The notes: generated by a model from the sequence alone, not told the origin. 64,000 bases of DNA from Methanobrevibacter sp. YE315 (GCF_001548675.1 NZ_CP010834.1:1-64000), one strand, 5' to 3'. Counted from the first letter of the stretch, positions 44,522 through 53,959 are shown. A program made the numbers and translations.

Positions 44522-44683
44522 ATGTCAGATATAAGCAAAACAACTATAAATTTACCAGTGGATTTAAAAAAAGAATTAAAGAAAATGGCAATCGATGAAG
44601 ATACTTCATTATCCGGATTAATCATAAAAATGATTGAAGAAGGAATGAACAAAAGAAATAAAGTTGTTTCAGATGAAGATTAG
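44522..44683 (+). CDS. Small ribbon-helix-helix (CopG/Arc-like) DNA-binding protein
   Basis: An ATG at 44522 opens a 53-residue frame ending at TAG 44681-44683. The protein has a strand TTINLPVDL, helix KKELKKMAIDEDT, then SLSGLIIKMIEEGMNK: a textbook ribbon-helix-helix. Such proteins are dimeric repressors or antitoxins; no toxin gene is adjacent. TATA-like A/T sequence precedes it, and the short leader has no clear SD. Its last four bases overlap the stop of the convergent aldolase gene. It could bind a palindrome or phased repeats; a link to the parA heptad array 26 kb away is purely speculative. Confidence 0.8.
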   Translation: MSDISKTTINLPVDLKKELKKMAIDEDTSLSGLIIKMIEEGMNKRNKVVSDED

Positions 44684-45267
44684 ATTTTATCTTCAGCTGA
44701 ATTTAACATATAAGTAATAAATTGTGTTTTTGCAATTTCCTCGACAAAAACAGCAAGTAATTTTGCTTCTTTTAATGTGGCAGCGACACATATAACACCA
44801 TGATTTTTTAATATTAGTACATCTTCTTTTCCAATATTTTCACTGGCACTTTTAGCTAGCTCGTCGGATCCTGGTTTTTCATATTCAATGGATGCTATAT
44901 ATTCAGAATTAATTTTACCGAATCCTTCTAGTCTTTTAAGCCTTTTTGATGAGAATGAAAAGCCTGTTGCATATGGTGAATGAGTATGAACGATAGCATT
45001 AACGTCAGGTCTTTTTTTATAAATTTCCAAGTGCATGTTAACTTCTGATGATGGCTTTCCTTTTGTCAAAGCGTTACCTTGCATGTCCACCAATACAATA
45101 TCTTCTTCATTTAAATCGGAAAGAGATTTCAATGTTGGGGTAATCGCAATGTATTCGCCATTTTCTCCACCAAATTTTGCACTTATGTTCCCTGATTTTC
45201 CAGAAACCAATCCCTTATCGTAAATTTCATTTGAAACACTAATTATTTCAGCAATGTTTTTTTTCAT
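44680..45267 (-). CDS. Class II aldolase/adducin family, fuculose-1-phosphate aldolase-like
   Basis: The 195-residue zinc aldolase has SGNISAKF near the N-terminus, the HTHSPYATGFS metal site (about 94-104), a catalytic Glu in PSSEVNMH and ILKNHGVICVA. Methanogen homologues (fuculose-phosphate aldolase type) cleave sugar or deoxyribose phosphates to a lactaldehyde- or dihydroxyacetone phosphate-type product; lactaldehyde feeds F420 synthesis in Methanocaldococcus. Exact substrate uncertain. It lies 11 bases after the PolD small-subunit gene on the same strand and is probably co-transcribed with it. Confidence 0.82.
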   Translation of the reverse strand: MKKNIAEIISVSNEIYDKGLVSGKSGNISAKFGGENGEYIAITPTLKSLSDLNEEDIVLVDMQGNALTKGKPSSEVNMHLEIYKKRPDVNAIVHTHSPYATGFSFSSKRLKRLEGFGKINSEYIASIEYEKPGSDELAKSASENIGKEDVLILKNHGVICVAATLKEAKLLAVFVEEIAKTQFITYMLNSAEDKI

Positions 45268-45278
45268 TATAATACCTC

Positions 45279-46949
45279 TTAGATAAATTTGAAATGTTTA
45301 TATTTTCCCTTATGTAGAACCGGCACTTCAGCAGGTGTTGGTTCAATGTTATATATTTTTTGGAACTCGGTCTGGGTCTGGAAAGTACCTGAGTTGATTA
45401 GATGAATTCCCTTGAACTTTCTGTAGGTGTTAATGTGAACATGTCCTGTATGGAACACGTCGGGAATTTCATCGATGACCAAATAGTCTTCAAGTTCTGA
45501 AGCCAAAGGAGTTCTTTCACCGTAAATTGGCGCCAAATGTCTTTTTTTAAGCAATTCTTCCATTAACAAATCATTTCTTTCGTGTGTAAAATCTTTAACG
45601 GCCATCACAAGATCATCGAAACTACGTCCGTGATAAATCAAAACGTTGATTCCATCAAGGGATACTACACCCGGATTTGAAATGAATTCAACGTTGTCCA
45701 ATTCATATAGTGCCTTCGCATACTCTTCAGGCACTGCAGGCTGAGGTTCAGCAACTCTTGATGCGTCGTGGTTTCCAGGGGCGATGATTATTTTGATATC
45801 GCTTCTTATGTTTCCTAAAAATTTGGCCGCTTCATTGTACTGCTGTGTAATGTCTTTGATAACCAGTTCCTTTTCCTGGTTCGGATACACACCAATACCG
45901 TCTACAATATCTCCACCAATAATAAGATATTTAACGTCTTCAGCCACTCTTCTTTGTTCTTCAGTACCGTATTCACAGTTAATCCAATCAATAAACCTTA
46001 AAAATGCATCTTCAAGGAATGTTAAACTTCCGATGTGAACATCTGATAGGAATACTATTCCAAAATCCATTTCCTTTTCGGGGATACGTAGAACTCCCGG
46101 GTTTATTATTTGCTGACCGAATAGGAATCCTGAATCATTGCTTTTATTTGCAATAACACCTATAACCTCATCTTTAACTAGTTTTTCAGCTTCACCAAAC
46201 ACTTCATCGTTCTTTTGGGAGAAAAGGACAGATACTGTCCCAGTATCGTCTTCGAATTCCACAATCTTATGGCCGTTTTTACTTGTTCGGATTTCACGAA
46301 CCATTAGGATTAAACTTATATTATCCTGTGAATCATCGATATCAGCTATTTTTGTATAGTTTCTAAGTTCCGGTCTTTTTGACAGGATATTGGCTAATTT
46401 TTCATATCTACTTTTAAAATAAGCGATTAGATTTTCAAGCTCTCCGCTTGTGTAGGATTTTTTACTGGTATCCTGTATGATTTTAAAGTCATATTTCACA
46501 TTGGTTTTCTGTTCGTTTCTTTTGAATTTGATTTTTTCATCTTTAACGGTTTCAGAAGCTTCCAATATTTCCTTATTAATATGCTTTTCAGGATTGTCAC
46601 TTTCTTTTTTAAGATTGTCAATTGAAAGATTTTTTTCTTTTTCAATTGGTGGTGTTTGAACATCCTGAGATGATTTTTCAACTATGGGATTTTCTATTTT
46701 TTCATTATCATCATTGGTTAATGTTTTTTGATTTTCACCTTCGGTTTTTTTGCCACCCGCAATTTCGTCAAGAATATCGACACCGACGGATACCAAATCC
46801 TTTGATGAATATTTATCGCTTTTTAATTTAACTATTAATGATGATGCAAAATCAATAGGATTTTCTGCATTGATGACTTTATCATAAGCTTCAGGTGATA
46901 GGTTGATTCCTTTTTTTGCAAATTTTAATAGAATTTTATTAGTTGACAT
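45279..46949 (-). CDS. polB: DNA polymerase D small subunit (DP1), 3'-5' exonuclease
   Basis: The 556-residue protein is the exonuclease/regulatory subunit of archaeal PolD. Residues 1-60 form a helical domain ([17 protein letters not shown]); about 65-165 is a charged disordered linker; an OB-fold follows ([15 protein letters not shown]). The C-terminal calcineurin-like phosphoesterase has [34 protein letters not shown] and HTGHVHINT, keeping the metal ligands of an active nuclease. The large subunit DP2 is not in the window. Its position 4 kb from oriC places another replication gene near the origin. Confidence 0.93.
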   Translation of the reverse strand: MSTNKILLKFAKKGINLSPEAYDKVINAENPIDFASSLIVKLKSDKYSSKDLVSVGVDILDEIAGGKKTEGENQKTLTNDDNEKIENPIVEKSSQDVQTPPIEKEKNLSIDNLKKESDNPEKHINKEILEASETVKDEKIKFKRNEQKTNVKYDFKIIQDTSKKSYTSGELENLIAYFKSRYEKLANILSKRPELRNYTKIADIDDSQDNISLILMVREIRTSKNGHKIVEFEDDTGTVSVLFSQKNDEVFGEAEKLVKDEVIGVIANKSNDSGFLFGQQIINPGVLRIPEKEMDFGIVFLSDVHIGSLTFLEDAFLRFIDWINCEYGTEEQRRVAEDVKYLIIGGDIVDGIGVYPNQEKELVIKDITQQYNEAAKFLGNIRSDIKIIIAPGNHDASRVAEPQPAVPEEYAKALYELDNVEFISNPGVVSLDGINVLIYHGRSFDDLVMAVKDFTHERNDLLMEELLKKRHLAPIYGERTPLASELEDYLVIDEIPDVFHTGHVHINTYRKFKGIHLINSGTFQTQTEFQKIYNIEPTPAEVPVLHKGKYKHFKFI

Positions 46950-47125
46950 ATCAATTAAAATTTTAATTTTCTATATTAATAAACTTTGAGAATTTAAATT
47001 TAAAAAATTTATTTTTTCTTATAAATTTGAAATTTCACAGATTAGTTATATTTATTTAATATTAAGAATAGAGATTATCATATTATAATGTTTTATATAT
47101 AAACTAAAATAATGATTGTGATAAA

Positions 47126-47623
47126 ATGGCAAATAAGGTTGTAAGAATTATTTTAATAATTGTTTTATTTGTTGTATTTTTTGAAGTAGGTCTTTTTAGT
47201 TCATATACGATTGTTACAGCCGAGGCTCCTAACATTCCAGGATTAATTGACATGCAAATTCAAAAGATTTCAAATTTTTTCAATCCAGAAAAAGTTAATG
47301 ATGTCTTAGTTAAAGATCCGACTCCAATTAATATTTCCAATAAAAAAGAAGTCGCGCTGAAAATGGAGAATATATCGAATGTAGATGGAGTCAATGTTGA
47401 TTCAATGAACGTAACAACTCGTGATGATACACGTAATAAAAACATAACCGTAAACATCGAAGCTTTAGGTTATGCTTCACCTAATTCAACTTCAGGACAA
47501 ATTATTATTAGCCAGAATCCGTCCTATAAGATTATAGCAAGCGCTGATGCTACATTCAAGGGAACCGGGTTGATGGTTAAAACTGATACAATTGTTATTA
47601 ATTCTGTTTTAAAATTATACTAG
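47126..47623 (+). CDS. Hypothetical single-pass or secreted protein
   Basis: This 165-residue protein starts with a basic stretch and one hydrophobic helix (about residues 6-30, IILIIVLFVVFFEVGLF), a signal anchor or signal peptide. The rest is hydrophilic and strand-rich with several NxT/NxS sequons (NISNVDG, NVTTRDD), which suggests an exported and glycosylated domain. I do not recognise the family. It is eight bases upstream of cbiH and probably in the same transcript, though no role in cobamide synthesis is visible. Confidence 0.65.
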   Translation: MANKVVRIILIIVLFVVFFEVGLFSSYTIVTAEAPNIPGLIDMQIQKISNFFNPEKVNDVLVKDPTPINISNKKEVALKMENISNVDGVNVDSMNVTTRDDTRNKNITVNIEALGYASPNSTSGQIIISQNPSYKIIASADATFKGTGLMVKTDTIVINSVLKLY

Positions 47624-47631
47624 GGATAAAA

Positions 47632-48705
47632 ATGATTAATGTAATAGGTATTGGTCAAAATAGAGAAAACATGACTTTAGGAGCTTTAAAAGCTATTGAA
47701 GAATCTGATGTAATTATAGGTTATAAGAAATACATTAACCAAATTGAAGATTTGATAGCGGATAAGGAAATTGTCAAAAAAGGTATGGGAGATGAAATAG
47801 CCAGAGCCGAATTTGCTATTCAAAAGAGTTTGGAAGGCCAGACCGTTTCATTAATTAGTTCCGGAGACCCTGGTGTTTTTGGAATGGCAAATGTATTGTA
47901 TCAGATAGTTATCAAATACGACGATGTTGAAATCAAAGTTTATCCTGGTGTATCTGCACTCAATTATGCTTCAAGCAAACTTGGAGCACCGTTGAATGAT
48001 TTTGCAGCAATTAGCCTAAGCAATATTTTAACTCCATTATCTGAAATTGAAAAGAAATTGAAATATGCTCTTGAAGCTAATTTAATAGTTGCTATTTACA
48101 ATCCTATTAGTAAAACTCGTAAAGAACCTTTCAGAAGATTTAAAAAATGTGTTTTAGATATTAAAGGTGAAGACGCCTTAATAGGAATCGTTGACAGTAC
48201 CTACGAACCTGCAAAAGAAACAGTCGTTAAAGTTAAGGACTTGACCGAAGACATAGTTAACATGTCCTGCACACTGATTGTCGGCAATGACTTGACATAT
48301 GTTCAGGACAACAAGCTAGTGACACCAAGAGGATATGTAATCAGATCCAAAATTCATCCTTTATCACAAAATCATTATGAAAAATTCTTAAATGGCGAAG
48401 TCGCCCATGGCCCTAATAGGGAATGCGATTTTTATCCTTGCCACTATGACGGCCAGTATTGTGATTTCTGCTATTGTCCATTCTATCCATGCGGTGACTC
48501 TTCAACTGGTGGGGAATGGATTAAGGGCAAAAATGTTTGGAACTGTAAGGAATGTACTTGGCTGCATGACAAAGACAGTGTAGAATGTTTGAGAGAGCCT
48601 TTAGAAAATATTATAGAGGAAGTTGAAGATTTAAAAGCTAAGAAAAAAACATTATTAAAGCTTAGAAGAGCATGCTTATTAAAAAATAATCCAAACGATC
48701 TTTAG
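47632..48705 (+). CDS. cbiH: Cobalt-precorrin-3 C17-methyltransferase with C-terminal Cys-rich domain
   Basis: Residues 1-240 of this 357-residue protein are a SAM-dependent tetrapyrrole methyltransferase: VIGIGQNRENMT, SSGDPGVFGMA (SAM loop), YPGVSALNYA, VAIYNPISKTR and TLIVGND. This step methylates C17 and contracts the ring in anaerobic cobamide synthesis. Residues about 262-325 form an extra Cys-rich domain with PC and CxxC-like pairs (CDFYPCHYDGQYCDFCYC, then CPFYPC and NCKECTW), resembling the small Cys-rich domain PF04071. It is followed by a Lys-rich helix. The extension could bind zinc or an Fe-S cluster. Confidence 0.88.
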   Translation: MINVIGIGQNRENMTLGALKAIEESDVIIGYKKYINQIEDLIADKEIVKKGMGDEIARAEFAIQKSLEGQTVSLISSGDPGVFGMANVLYQIVIKYDDVEIKVYPGVSALNYASSKLGAPLNDFAAISLSNILTPLSEIEKKLKYALEANLIVAIYNPISKTRKEPFRRFKKCVLDIKGEDALIGIVDSTYEPAKETVVKVKDLTEDIVNMSCTLIVGNDLTYVQDNKLVTPRGYVIRSKIHPLSQNHYEKFLNGEVAHGPNRECDFYPCHYDGQYCDFCYCPFYPCGDSSTGGEWIKGKNVWNCKECTWLHDKDSVECLREPLENIIEEVEDLKAKKKTLLKLRRACLLKNNPNDL

Positions 48706-48716
48706 GGGTATTTTAA

Positions 48717-49316
48717 TTGTCAATTAAAAATCTTTTAATAGAAATGAAAAATATGTCGGAATTGATGGTCGATTTAGCATATTCTGCTGTTTTATTTAAT
48801 AGTAAAACAGCTGCAGAAGAGGTAATTACATTAGAAAATGAAGTTAATGCGATGAATTATCAAATTAAAATGGAATCACTAGTGGCCGCACGGTCATATG
48901 AAGATGCTGAAAAATTAACAGCATTGCTTGAAATTGCAGAAGCCACAGAAAGTATGGCGAATGCAGCTAAAGATTTGGCTGATTTAGTTATAACTGGTTT
49001 TAAACCACATCCAGTATTTAAAATGGTTATGGAAGAATCAGATAAAAGTATTGCTAGAGTTGTTGTTGACGAATCATCAGAACTCGCAAACAATACATTA
49101 GGAGATTTGCTTTTAGTAAATCGTACAGGTATGAGAGTAATTTCCATCAGAAGAGGTTCATCATGGATTTACGGACCGGATAAGAATACTACAATTTTAC
49201 CTGGCGACACATTGATTTTAAAAGGAACAGATGAAGGTGCAGATTTGCTTGAAAAATTAGCATCAGGAGCCTGTTCACTTGAAGATATTCCAGAAGAATT
49301 AGAAGACGAAGATTAG
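48717..49316 (+). CDS. PhoU-like and TrkA-C domain protein
   Basis: The 199-residue protein has an N-terminal helical PhoU-like half ([35 protein letters not shown]) and a C-terminal RCK_C/TrkA-C domain at about 120-188 ([29 protein letters not shown]). This combination is found beside cation channels or transporters, where TrkA-C binds small ligands; here it is followed by an MgtE-like transporter, so it probably regulates it. The start codon is TTG at 48717, preceded by GGGG at the right distance. Confidence 0.8.
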   Translation: MSIKNLLIEMKNMSELMVDLAYSAVLFNSKTAAEEVITLENEVNAMNYQIKMESLVAARSYEDAEKLTALLEIAEATESMANAAKDLADLVITGFKPHPVFKMVMEESDKSIARVVVDESSELANNTLGDLLLVNRTGMRVISIRRGSSWIYGPDKNTTILPGDTLILKGTDEGADLLEKLASGACSLEDIPEELEDED

Positions 49317-49349
49317 GTTGTGAAAAAATGATTATAGGTAGTGATATTT

Positions 49350-50612
49350 GTGAAAGATCAACAGAAGAAGATTCGCAGTTCACTATCTACTCGAATTTTA
49401 TCTGATTTTTATTCAGAGCATGATTACATAATCAAAGAAGGGTTGATTGCTCTTTTAATTTGTGCTACAGGAGATTTAATAGCTGGTATTATACTCGGTA
49501 AAATGACATTTTTCCTTGAAACATTTCCGGGTTTATTGGTTGTCATTCCTGGAGCTATTGGTATGAGAGGAAATATTTTTGGATCATTTGCTTCAAGATT
49601 ATCCACCAGTTTACATATTGGTTTAATATCCCCAGAATTTGAATTTTCAGATGATTTAAACTACAATATCTTTTCCTCATTTGTATTGACACTGGTTTTA
49701 TCAATATTTTTAGCAATTGTAGCGAAAGCATTCTGTATTTTATTAAATTACCAATCAATAAGCCTAATGGATTTCATATTGATTTGTACATTCGCGGGCA
49801 TAATTTCCAATTTAATAATGCTTCCGATAACCATGTTCGTTTCATTTAAAAGTTTTGAGCATGGCTGGGATCCGGATAATATTACAAGCCCAATAATTGC
49901 AGCCTTTGGTGATTTGTTTACTTTGCCGGCAATTATAGCATCAATTTTTATTTTAAAAGCAATGAATGTAAATATCCTCGTCAAATACAGCATTCTTGTT
50001 GTAATTATAATAGCTGTTTTTGCAGGTTTTGTTTATTGCTACAGGTTATCCGATGAAACCAAAACAATTTTAAAGCAATCCACTCCTACCTTGCTTTTAT
50101 GCTCCTTTTTAGGAGGTTCAGCAGGCGGAATATTAAACAGTTCAGTCGAAACATTGCTTACCAATCCTAGCTTGCTTACCTTATTGCCATTGTTTTCAGG
50201 CGAATGCGGAAGCCTAATCAGTATTTTAGGTGCAAGATTGTCTTCAGCCCTTCATTCAGGTTTGGTTGAACCGTTATCAAGACCTAAAGGAGAGGCGCTT
50301 CATAATTTTGCTATTTGTTTCATATTAGCTATTGTTGTTTTCCCATTCATTGGAATAATAGCCGAATCATCATCCATTGCTTTTGGAGTGCTTGGCGTGG
50401 GCTTTGATAAGATTATTGAAATCAGCACATTATCAGGACTTATATTAGTTACAATAATGGTTTTCCTTGTCTATTATATCTCAATAACTTCATATAATCA
50501 TAATTTAGACCCTGACAATATTGTGATTCCAGTTTCAACAAGCGTTACAGATTCAATTTCCAGCCTAACTTTGATAAGCGTGTCATTGCTTATTTTAGGT
50601 GTTTTGATTTAA
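49350..50612 (+). CDS. mgtE: MgtE/SLC41-type divalent cation transporter with duplicated membrane domain
   Basis: The 420-residue protein has two copies of the MgtE membrane domain. The first has PGLLVVIPGAIGMRGNIFGSFASRLST, seen in parts, and HGWDPDNITSPIIAAFGD. The second has LFSGECGSLISILGARLSSALHSG and LDPDNIVIPVSTSVTDSIS. The DPDNI motifs line the Mg2+ pore in this family. The cytoplasmic N and CBS domains of bacterial MgtE are missing; the upstream PhoU/TrkA-C protein may take the regulatory role. GTG at 49350 follows an AGGTAGTGA SD-like segment and is preferred over GTG at 49341. Its end overlaps the convergent pilin-like gene by four bases. Confidence 0.85.
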   Translation: MKDQQKKIRSSLSTRILSDFYSEHDYIIKEGLIALLICATGDLIAGIILGKMTFFLETFPGLLVVIPGAIGMRGNIFGSFASRLSTSLHIGLISPEFEFSDDLNYNIFSSFVLTLVLSIFLAIVAKAFCILLNYQSISLMDFILICTFAGIISNLIMLPITMFVSFKSFEHGWDPDNITSPIIAAFGDLFTLPAIIASIFILKAMNVNILVKYSILVVIIIAVFAGFVYCYRLSDETKTILKQSTPTLLLCSFLGGSAGGILNSSVETLLTNPSLLTLLPLFSGECGSLISILGARLSSALHSGLVEPLSRPKGEALHNFAICFILAIVVFPFIGIIAESSSIAFGVLGVGFDKIIEISTLSGLILVTIMVFLVYYISITSYNHNLDPDNIVIPVSTSVTDSISSLTLISVSLLILGVLI

Positions 50613-51475
50613 TAACAACATTTAAAGATGAATTCACATTCGTTTGTTCTAAAATAATCGTAATTTAAGCAATCCCTATTGAAATTTTTCGGAACGGAAA
50701 TCATCACGGCTTTAGGTTTTTCCTTATCAAGATGAACAAAGACTATCGCGCTTGTATCATTGTAAAAGCGAATCTTGTCATTCAGCGGAATAACATTTGA
50801 AATTGCTGTCTGCCAGTCCTTCAGGTCGTATTCGCTTGTCGTATCCACAATGTATTTCAAATCGTATTTTTCGCTATCGTCAATTATCAGATAGTAGTTT
50901 GAATTTTTAAGATTTCCCTTAAATACCTTAAAATAATTGCAGCTGTGGGAGTCTTGTTGATGGTTTCGATTGCATTTTCCATCATTTTCGAAATCCTTCA
51001 AGACATATTTTTTGTAAAAGTCACATTTCACCAATCTGTTTACAACGAATACATTGTTTGAGTCCATGTTCGAACCAATTTTTACACTTGAAATGGTACT
51101 CTTTTTTGGAGACAATTCCATTGATGATTTGATTTTTGAGTTGAATATTTTTTCAGTTATTAACTTATTGTAGTTTCTTTTCAACGCATTGAATTTTTCA
51201 TAGGATACGGAGTTTGGAACGGTTTCTCCCTCTTCATTTATGATTGCAAGGCCTGGCGTTCCCTTTTCATATTCATTCCATTTTTCCGGATTTCCGGGAT
51301 TGTTGATTAGATTGTCAACCGCTTCGTTTATTAACATTTCAACGTTTTCATTTTCCTGCGTTTTGATTAGATTTTCGGTTGTATTTTCAACTGATGCCAA
51401 AAGCACACCCAAAATTAATAATATCACTGCAAGAACAATTGTGATTTCGATTGTACTGCTTCCCCTGCTGTCCAT
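50609..51475 (-). CDS. Pilin-like secreted protein, second of a pair
   Basis: The 288-residue protein begins MDSRGSSTIEITIVLAVILLILG in sense: a short polar leader, Gly, then Ser-Ser-Thr-Ile-Glu before a single hydrophobic helix, resembling archaeal type IV pilins and pseudopilins with Glu at position 5 of the mature chain. The rest is extracellular with several Cys (CDFYKK, CNRNHQQDSHSCNYF, CLNYDYF, CEFIFKCCY) that may form disulfides. Its ATG directly follows the stop of the upstream gene. No pilus ATPase or peptidase gene is nearby, so the pilus role is inferred. Confidence 0.6.
   Translation of the reverse strand: MDSRGSSTIEITIVLAVILLILGVLLASVENTTENLIKTQENENVEMLINEAVDNLINNPGNPEKWNEYEKGTPGLAIINEEGETVPNSVSYEKFNALKRNYNKLITEKIFNSKIKSSMELSPKKSTISSVKIGSNMDSNNVFVVNRLVKCDFYKKYVLKDFENDGKCNRNHQQDSHSCNYFKVFKGNLKNSNYYLIIDDSEKYDLKYIVDTTSEYDLKDWQTAISNVIPLNDKIRFYNDTSAIVFVHLDKEKPKAVMISVPKNFNRDCLNYDYFRTNECEFIFKCCY
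51081..51093 (-). promoter_or_regulatory. Isolated Orc1/Cdc6 box inside a coding region
   Basis: TTTACACTTGAAA matches the Orc1/Cdc6 box exactly and lies within the pilin-like gene, about 9.6 kb from the origin cluster. Because it is inside a coding sequence it may be fortuitous, but an exact 13-base match is unlikely by chance. Confidence 0.5.
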
Positions 51476-52414
51476 TCATATCAACCCGTATTTTTTTCTA
51501 TGGGAATCGTCCAAAATCAGGCTGTCCCAATCCTCTTCATCTATTTTTTTGCCATTGTAATGGTCACTAAAGACTACATGATCCGAACAGGATAGAGTTT
51601 CATTGTTCAAGGGTGTATGTGTTTGTATGAACACTTCAAAACCGTAATGGGGGCATTTCCCTTTTCCTTCTAACCTGCAGAGATAGCAGCTTCCATCTGC
51701 ACTTTCATGGAAATACCCTTGTTTCAAACAGTCTTTTAGAACTCCCGGGTCTCCATGGTGGATATAAGGGTCATAAGGGCATTTCCTAATTATCAATGGT
51801 GCTGTCGCTTCGATGTATGATTCGGGAGAATCCAAGTCATGCAGAACCATATATGCCGATAGGGCCGTTTTGTAGTGGTATTTATTGTCGTATGTTAGTA
51901 TTCCTGAAAGTACTGTTAGTTTGGCTATTGGCAAGGGGTCTCTCAAGTTTTCTATGGACACGTTTTTTTCAATGATTTTGGAGAATTTTTCGTTTTCCTT
52001 TTCGCCGTTCAGTTTAACCTTTATCAATATTTTCCAGGGGCTGTTTGAGTTTTCAACCGAAAGGGCCTTTGAATTGATTTTAACATCATATTTTTCTTCG
52101 TATTCCTTGTTTTTTTCATCCAATTTTTTATCAAGGTTCTTTTTAATTTCATTTTCGCTGTTTAAAATCGGCAGGCCATTGAATGCCTTTTGTGTCGCTT
52201 CGTCTATCGAGTCTCTTCCAATCACTTCCAAGTTTTCAGAATAATCGTTGATAATATATTTGAAGTTGTCATTTGATTTTGAATCAATATTTTCATTTGC
52301 AATATAATTCATGCTTGTCATGACAAAAATGCAAATCAATAGCAATGATACAATCAATATGGCGGTCGTTCCTATGATAAGGTTTCCTTTTGAGTCTATT
52401 CCTATCTTTTTCAT
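51476..52414 (-). CDS. Pilin-like secreted protein, first of a pair
   Basis: The 312-residue protein starts MKKIGIDSKGNLIIGTTAIL: basic leader, KGN and a single long hydrophobic helix, like archaeal type IV pilin-type anchors. The exported part contains a coiled, Lys/Glu-rich segment (about 90-125) and a C-terminal half with Cys pairs (CPYDPY, CLKQGYF, CYLCRLEGKGKCPHYGF, CSDHVVF) that could bind metal or form disulfides. It directly abuts the next gene (TGA then ATG), so the two products probably act together at the cell surface. Function unknown. Confidence 0.6.
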   Translation of the reverse strand: MKKIGIDSKGNLIIGTTAILIVSLLLICIFVMTSMNYIANENIDSKSNDNFKYIINDYSENLEVIGRDSIDEATQKAFNGLPILNSENEIKKNLDKKLDEKNKEYEEKYDVKINSKALSVENSNSPWKILIKVKLNGEKENEKFSKIIEKNVSIENLRDPLPIAKLTVLSGILTYDNKYHYKTALSAYMVLHDLDSPESYIEATAPLIIRKCPYDPYIHHGDPGVLKDCLKQGYFHESADGSCYLCRLEGKGKCPHYGFEVFIQTHTPLNNETLSCSDHVVFSDHYNGKKIDEEDWDSLILDDSHRKKYGLI

Positions 52415-52583
52415 TTATAAAAATTTGAAATAGGTTTTTAAATTTATTTCTTAAGTGTGACATTATGATTTTGCACATTTGTTAATACATTTTGTTAAAA
52501 TCCGTAAAAATAGTAATAAAAAAAATAGCTATTTATATTATTTATTATAAATTATACTTATTGAAAATATATGGAGGATTTAC

Positions 52584-52982
52584 ATGTCAGATACTGTAAG
52601 AACATGGCGTCATATACAGCAAAGATATAATCTTATAGGTTCCAAATGTACTACCTGCGGTGAGTTGTTTTTCCCATCTCGTGTAGTATGTCCTAATTGT
52701 AGGAGAAAAGGGAACTTAGAACCTTTCCGATTTTCAGGAAAAGGAAAAATTCACACTTTTTCAATAATTAGATCAGCACCTGATGATTTTAAAAAGGCAG
52801 CTCCTTATGCAGTGGCCGTAATTGAACTTGAAGAAGGTGCAAAATTAACCTCACAACTTGTAGATTGTGACGTTGAAGATATTGAAATCGGTGACAATGT
52901 AGAAATGGTATTTAGAAGAGTTAGAGAAGACGGAGAAGACGGAGTAATCTCATATGGATACAAGTTCAAAGTTATCAAATGA
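52584..52982 (+). CDS. DUF35 zinc-ribbon/OB-fold protein (acyl-CoA enzyme partner)
   Basis: The 132-residue protein has a rubredoxin-like zinc ribbon (CTTCGELFFPSRVVCPNC, Cys at about 22, 25, 36 and 39) followed by an OB fold (KGKIHTFSIIRSAP, YAVAVIELEEG, LTSQLVD). DUF35 proteins in archaea bridge acetoacetyl-CoA thiolase and HMG-CoA synthase in the mevalonate pathway; those two genes are not in the window, but another mevalonate-route enzyme candidate (UbiD) is 4 kb away. An excellent SD (GGAGG) precedes the ATG. The last 29 bases overlap the start of the chelatase gene. Confidence 0.85.
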   Translation: MSDTVRTWRHIQQRYNLIGSKCTTCGELFFPSRVVCPNCRRKGNLEPFRFSGKGKIHTFSIIRSAPDDFKKAAPYAVAVIELEEGAKLTSQLVDCDVEDIEIGDNVEMVFRRVREDGEDGVISYGYKFKVIK

Positions 52983-53865
52983 TACTGCTGTAATTTTAGT
53001 GAGTCATGGAAGTACTTTACCTTATGCTGAAGAGGTTTTTACTGAAATTAAGGAGAAATTCATCGATAAATCCGGTTTTGCAGCCGAAATTGGATACATG
53101 AAAGTATCCGAACCTACTATTGCAGGAGCTGTAGAAGTCCTGAAGGAAGAAGTTGATGATTTGAAAAAAATCATAGCGCTTCCGGTATTTTTAGCTCCGG
53201 GTATTCACACAAGAATCGATATACCTCAGCTGTTGGGTTTGGAACCATTGGAAGTTGACCCGAGATGTCCTGACGGAAACTATCCTGATGAACATTACCT
53301 GTCAATTGCCGATGATGTTGATTTTGATGGTGAAATCATATTGATGGATTCTATTGGCCCTCGTGACGAGCTTTTGGATATAATTGATAAAAGAGTTTCA
53401 CAGGCTTTGTCAGAATCTGAATTGGCTGATGATGCGAAAACCGGAATTTTGCTTGTTACACATGGTTCTAGATTAAATTATAATAAGGAATTTGCAACAG
53501 AATTATATAATAAGTTTGAAAAAACCTGTGATTTACCTTCCAGTTTTGGATTTATGGAGTTATGCGGCCCTAGCATACCGGAATCCATTAACAAATTAGC
53601 GGAAGAAAATGAATTGGATAGATTAGTTGTTGTTCCTGTATTTATTGCTCCTGGAATGCATACCACTCATGATATTCCACATATCCTAGGGTTTTTAGAT
53701 GATCATGAGCACACCCATTCACACAGCCATGGACACGGCGACCATGACCATGTACATGACTTGACCCCTGTCGATTTTGATGGTGAAATATTATATCCAG
53801 AGCCTATTAAAGCAGATGATATATTAATAGATATTTTAATTGATATGGTAAATGAAAAATCATAA
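52954..53865 (+). CDS. cbiX: Two-domain CbiX-type sirohydrochlorin chelatase
   Basis: The 303-residue protein consists of two CbiX-like halves. The first has ILVSHGSTLPYAEEV and PVFLAPGIHTRIDIP; the second has LLVTHGSRLNYNKE and PVFIAPGMHTTHDIP. The His residues in SHG/THG and the GxHT loops are the metal-chelation sites. A His-rich segment (HEHTHSHSHGHGDHDHVHD) follows the second site at about 248-270. Family members insert Co2+ (or Ni2+) into sirohydrochlorin for cobamides or F430. The ATG at 52954 lies inside the DUF35 gene with GGAG nine bases upstream. Confidence 0.85.
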   Translation: MDTSSKLSNDTAVILVSHGSTLPYAEEVFTEIKEKFIDKSGFAAEIGYMKVSEPTIAGAVEVLKEEVDDLKKIIALPVFLAPGIHTRIDIPQLLGLEPLEVDPRCPDGNYPDEHYLSIADDVDFDGEIILMDSIGPRDELLDIIDKRVSQALSESELADDAKTGILLVTHGSRLNYNKEFATELYNKFEKTCDLPSSFGFMELCGPSIPESINKLAEENELDRLVVVPVFIAPGMHTTHDIPHILGFLDDHEHTHSHSHGHGDHDHVHDLTPVDFDGEILYPEPIKADDILIDILIDMVNEKS

Positions 53866-53902
53866 TTTTTCATATATTTTTTTGAAAAAATTTTTTTTCA
53901 AG
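53866..53902 (+). terminator. Hairpin and T-rich tract after the two-domain chelatase
   Basis: TTGAAAAAA pairs with TTTTTTCAA around 53882-53901 and is preceded by a run of seven T. It lies just after the stop codon and may end the upstream transcript. Confidence 0.4.
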
Positions 53903-53959
53903 ATAACTTAACAGAATTTAACTTTAGATTAATAATTGATTATTAACGGATGATAAAAT

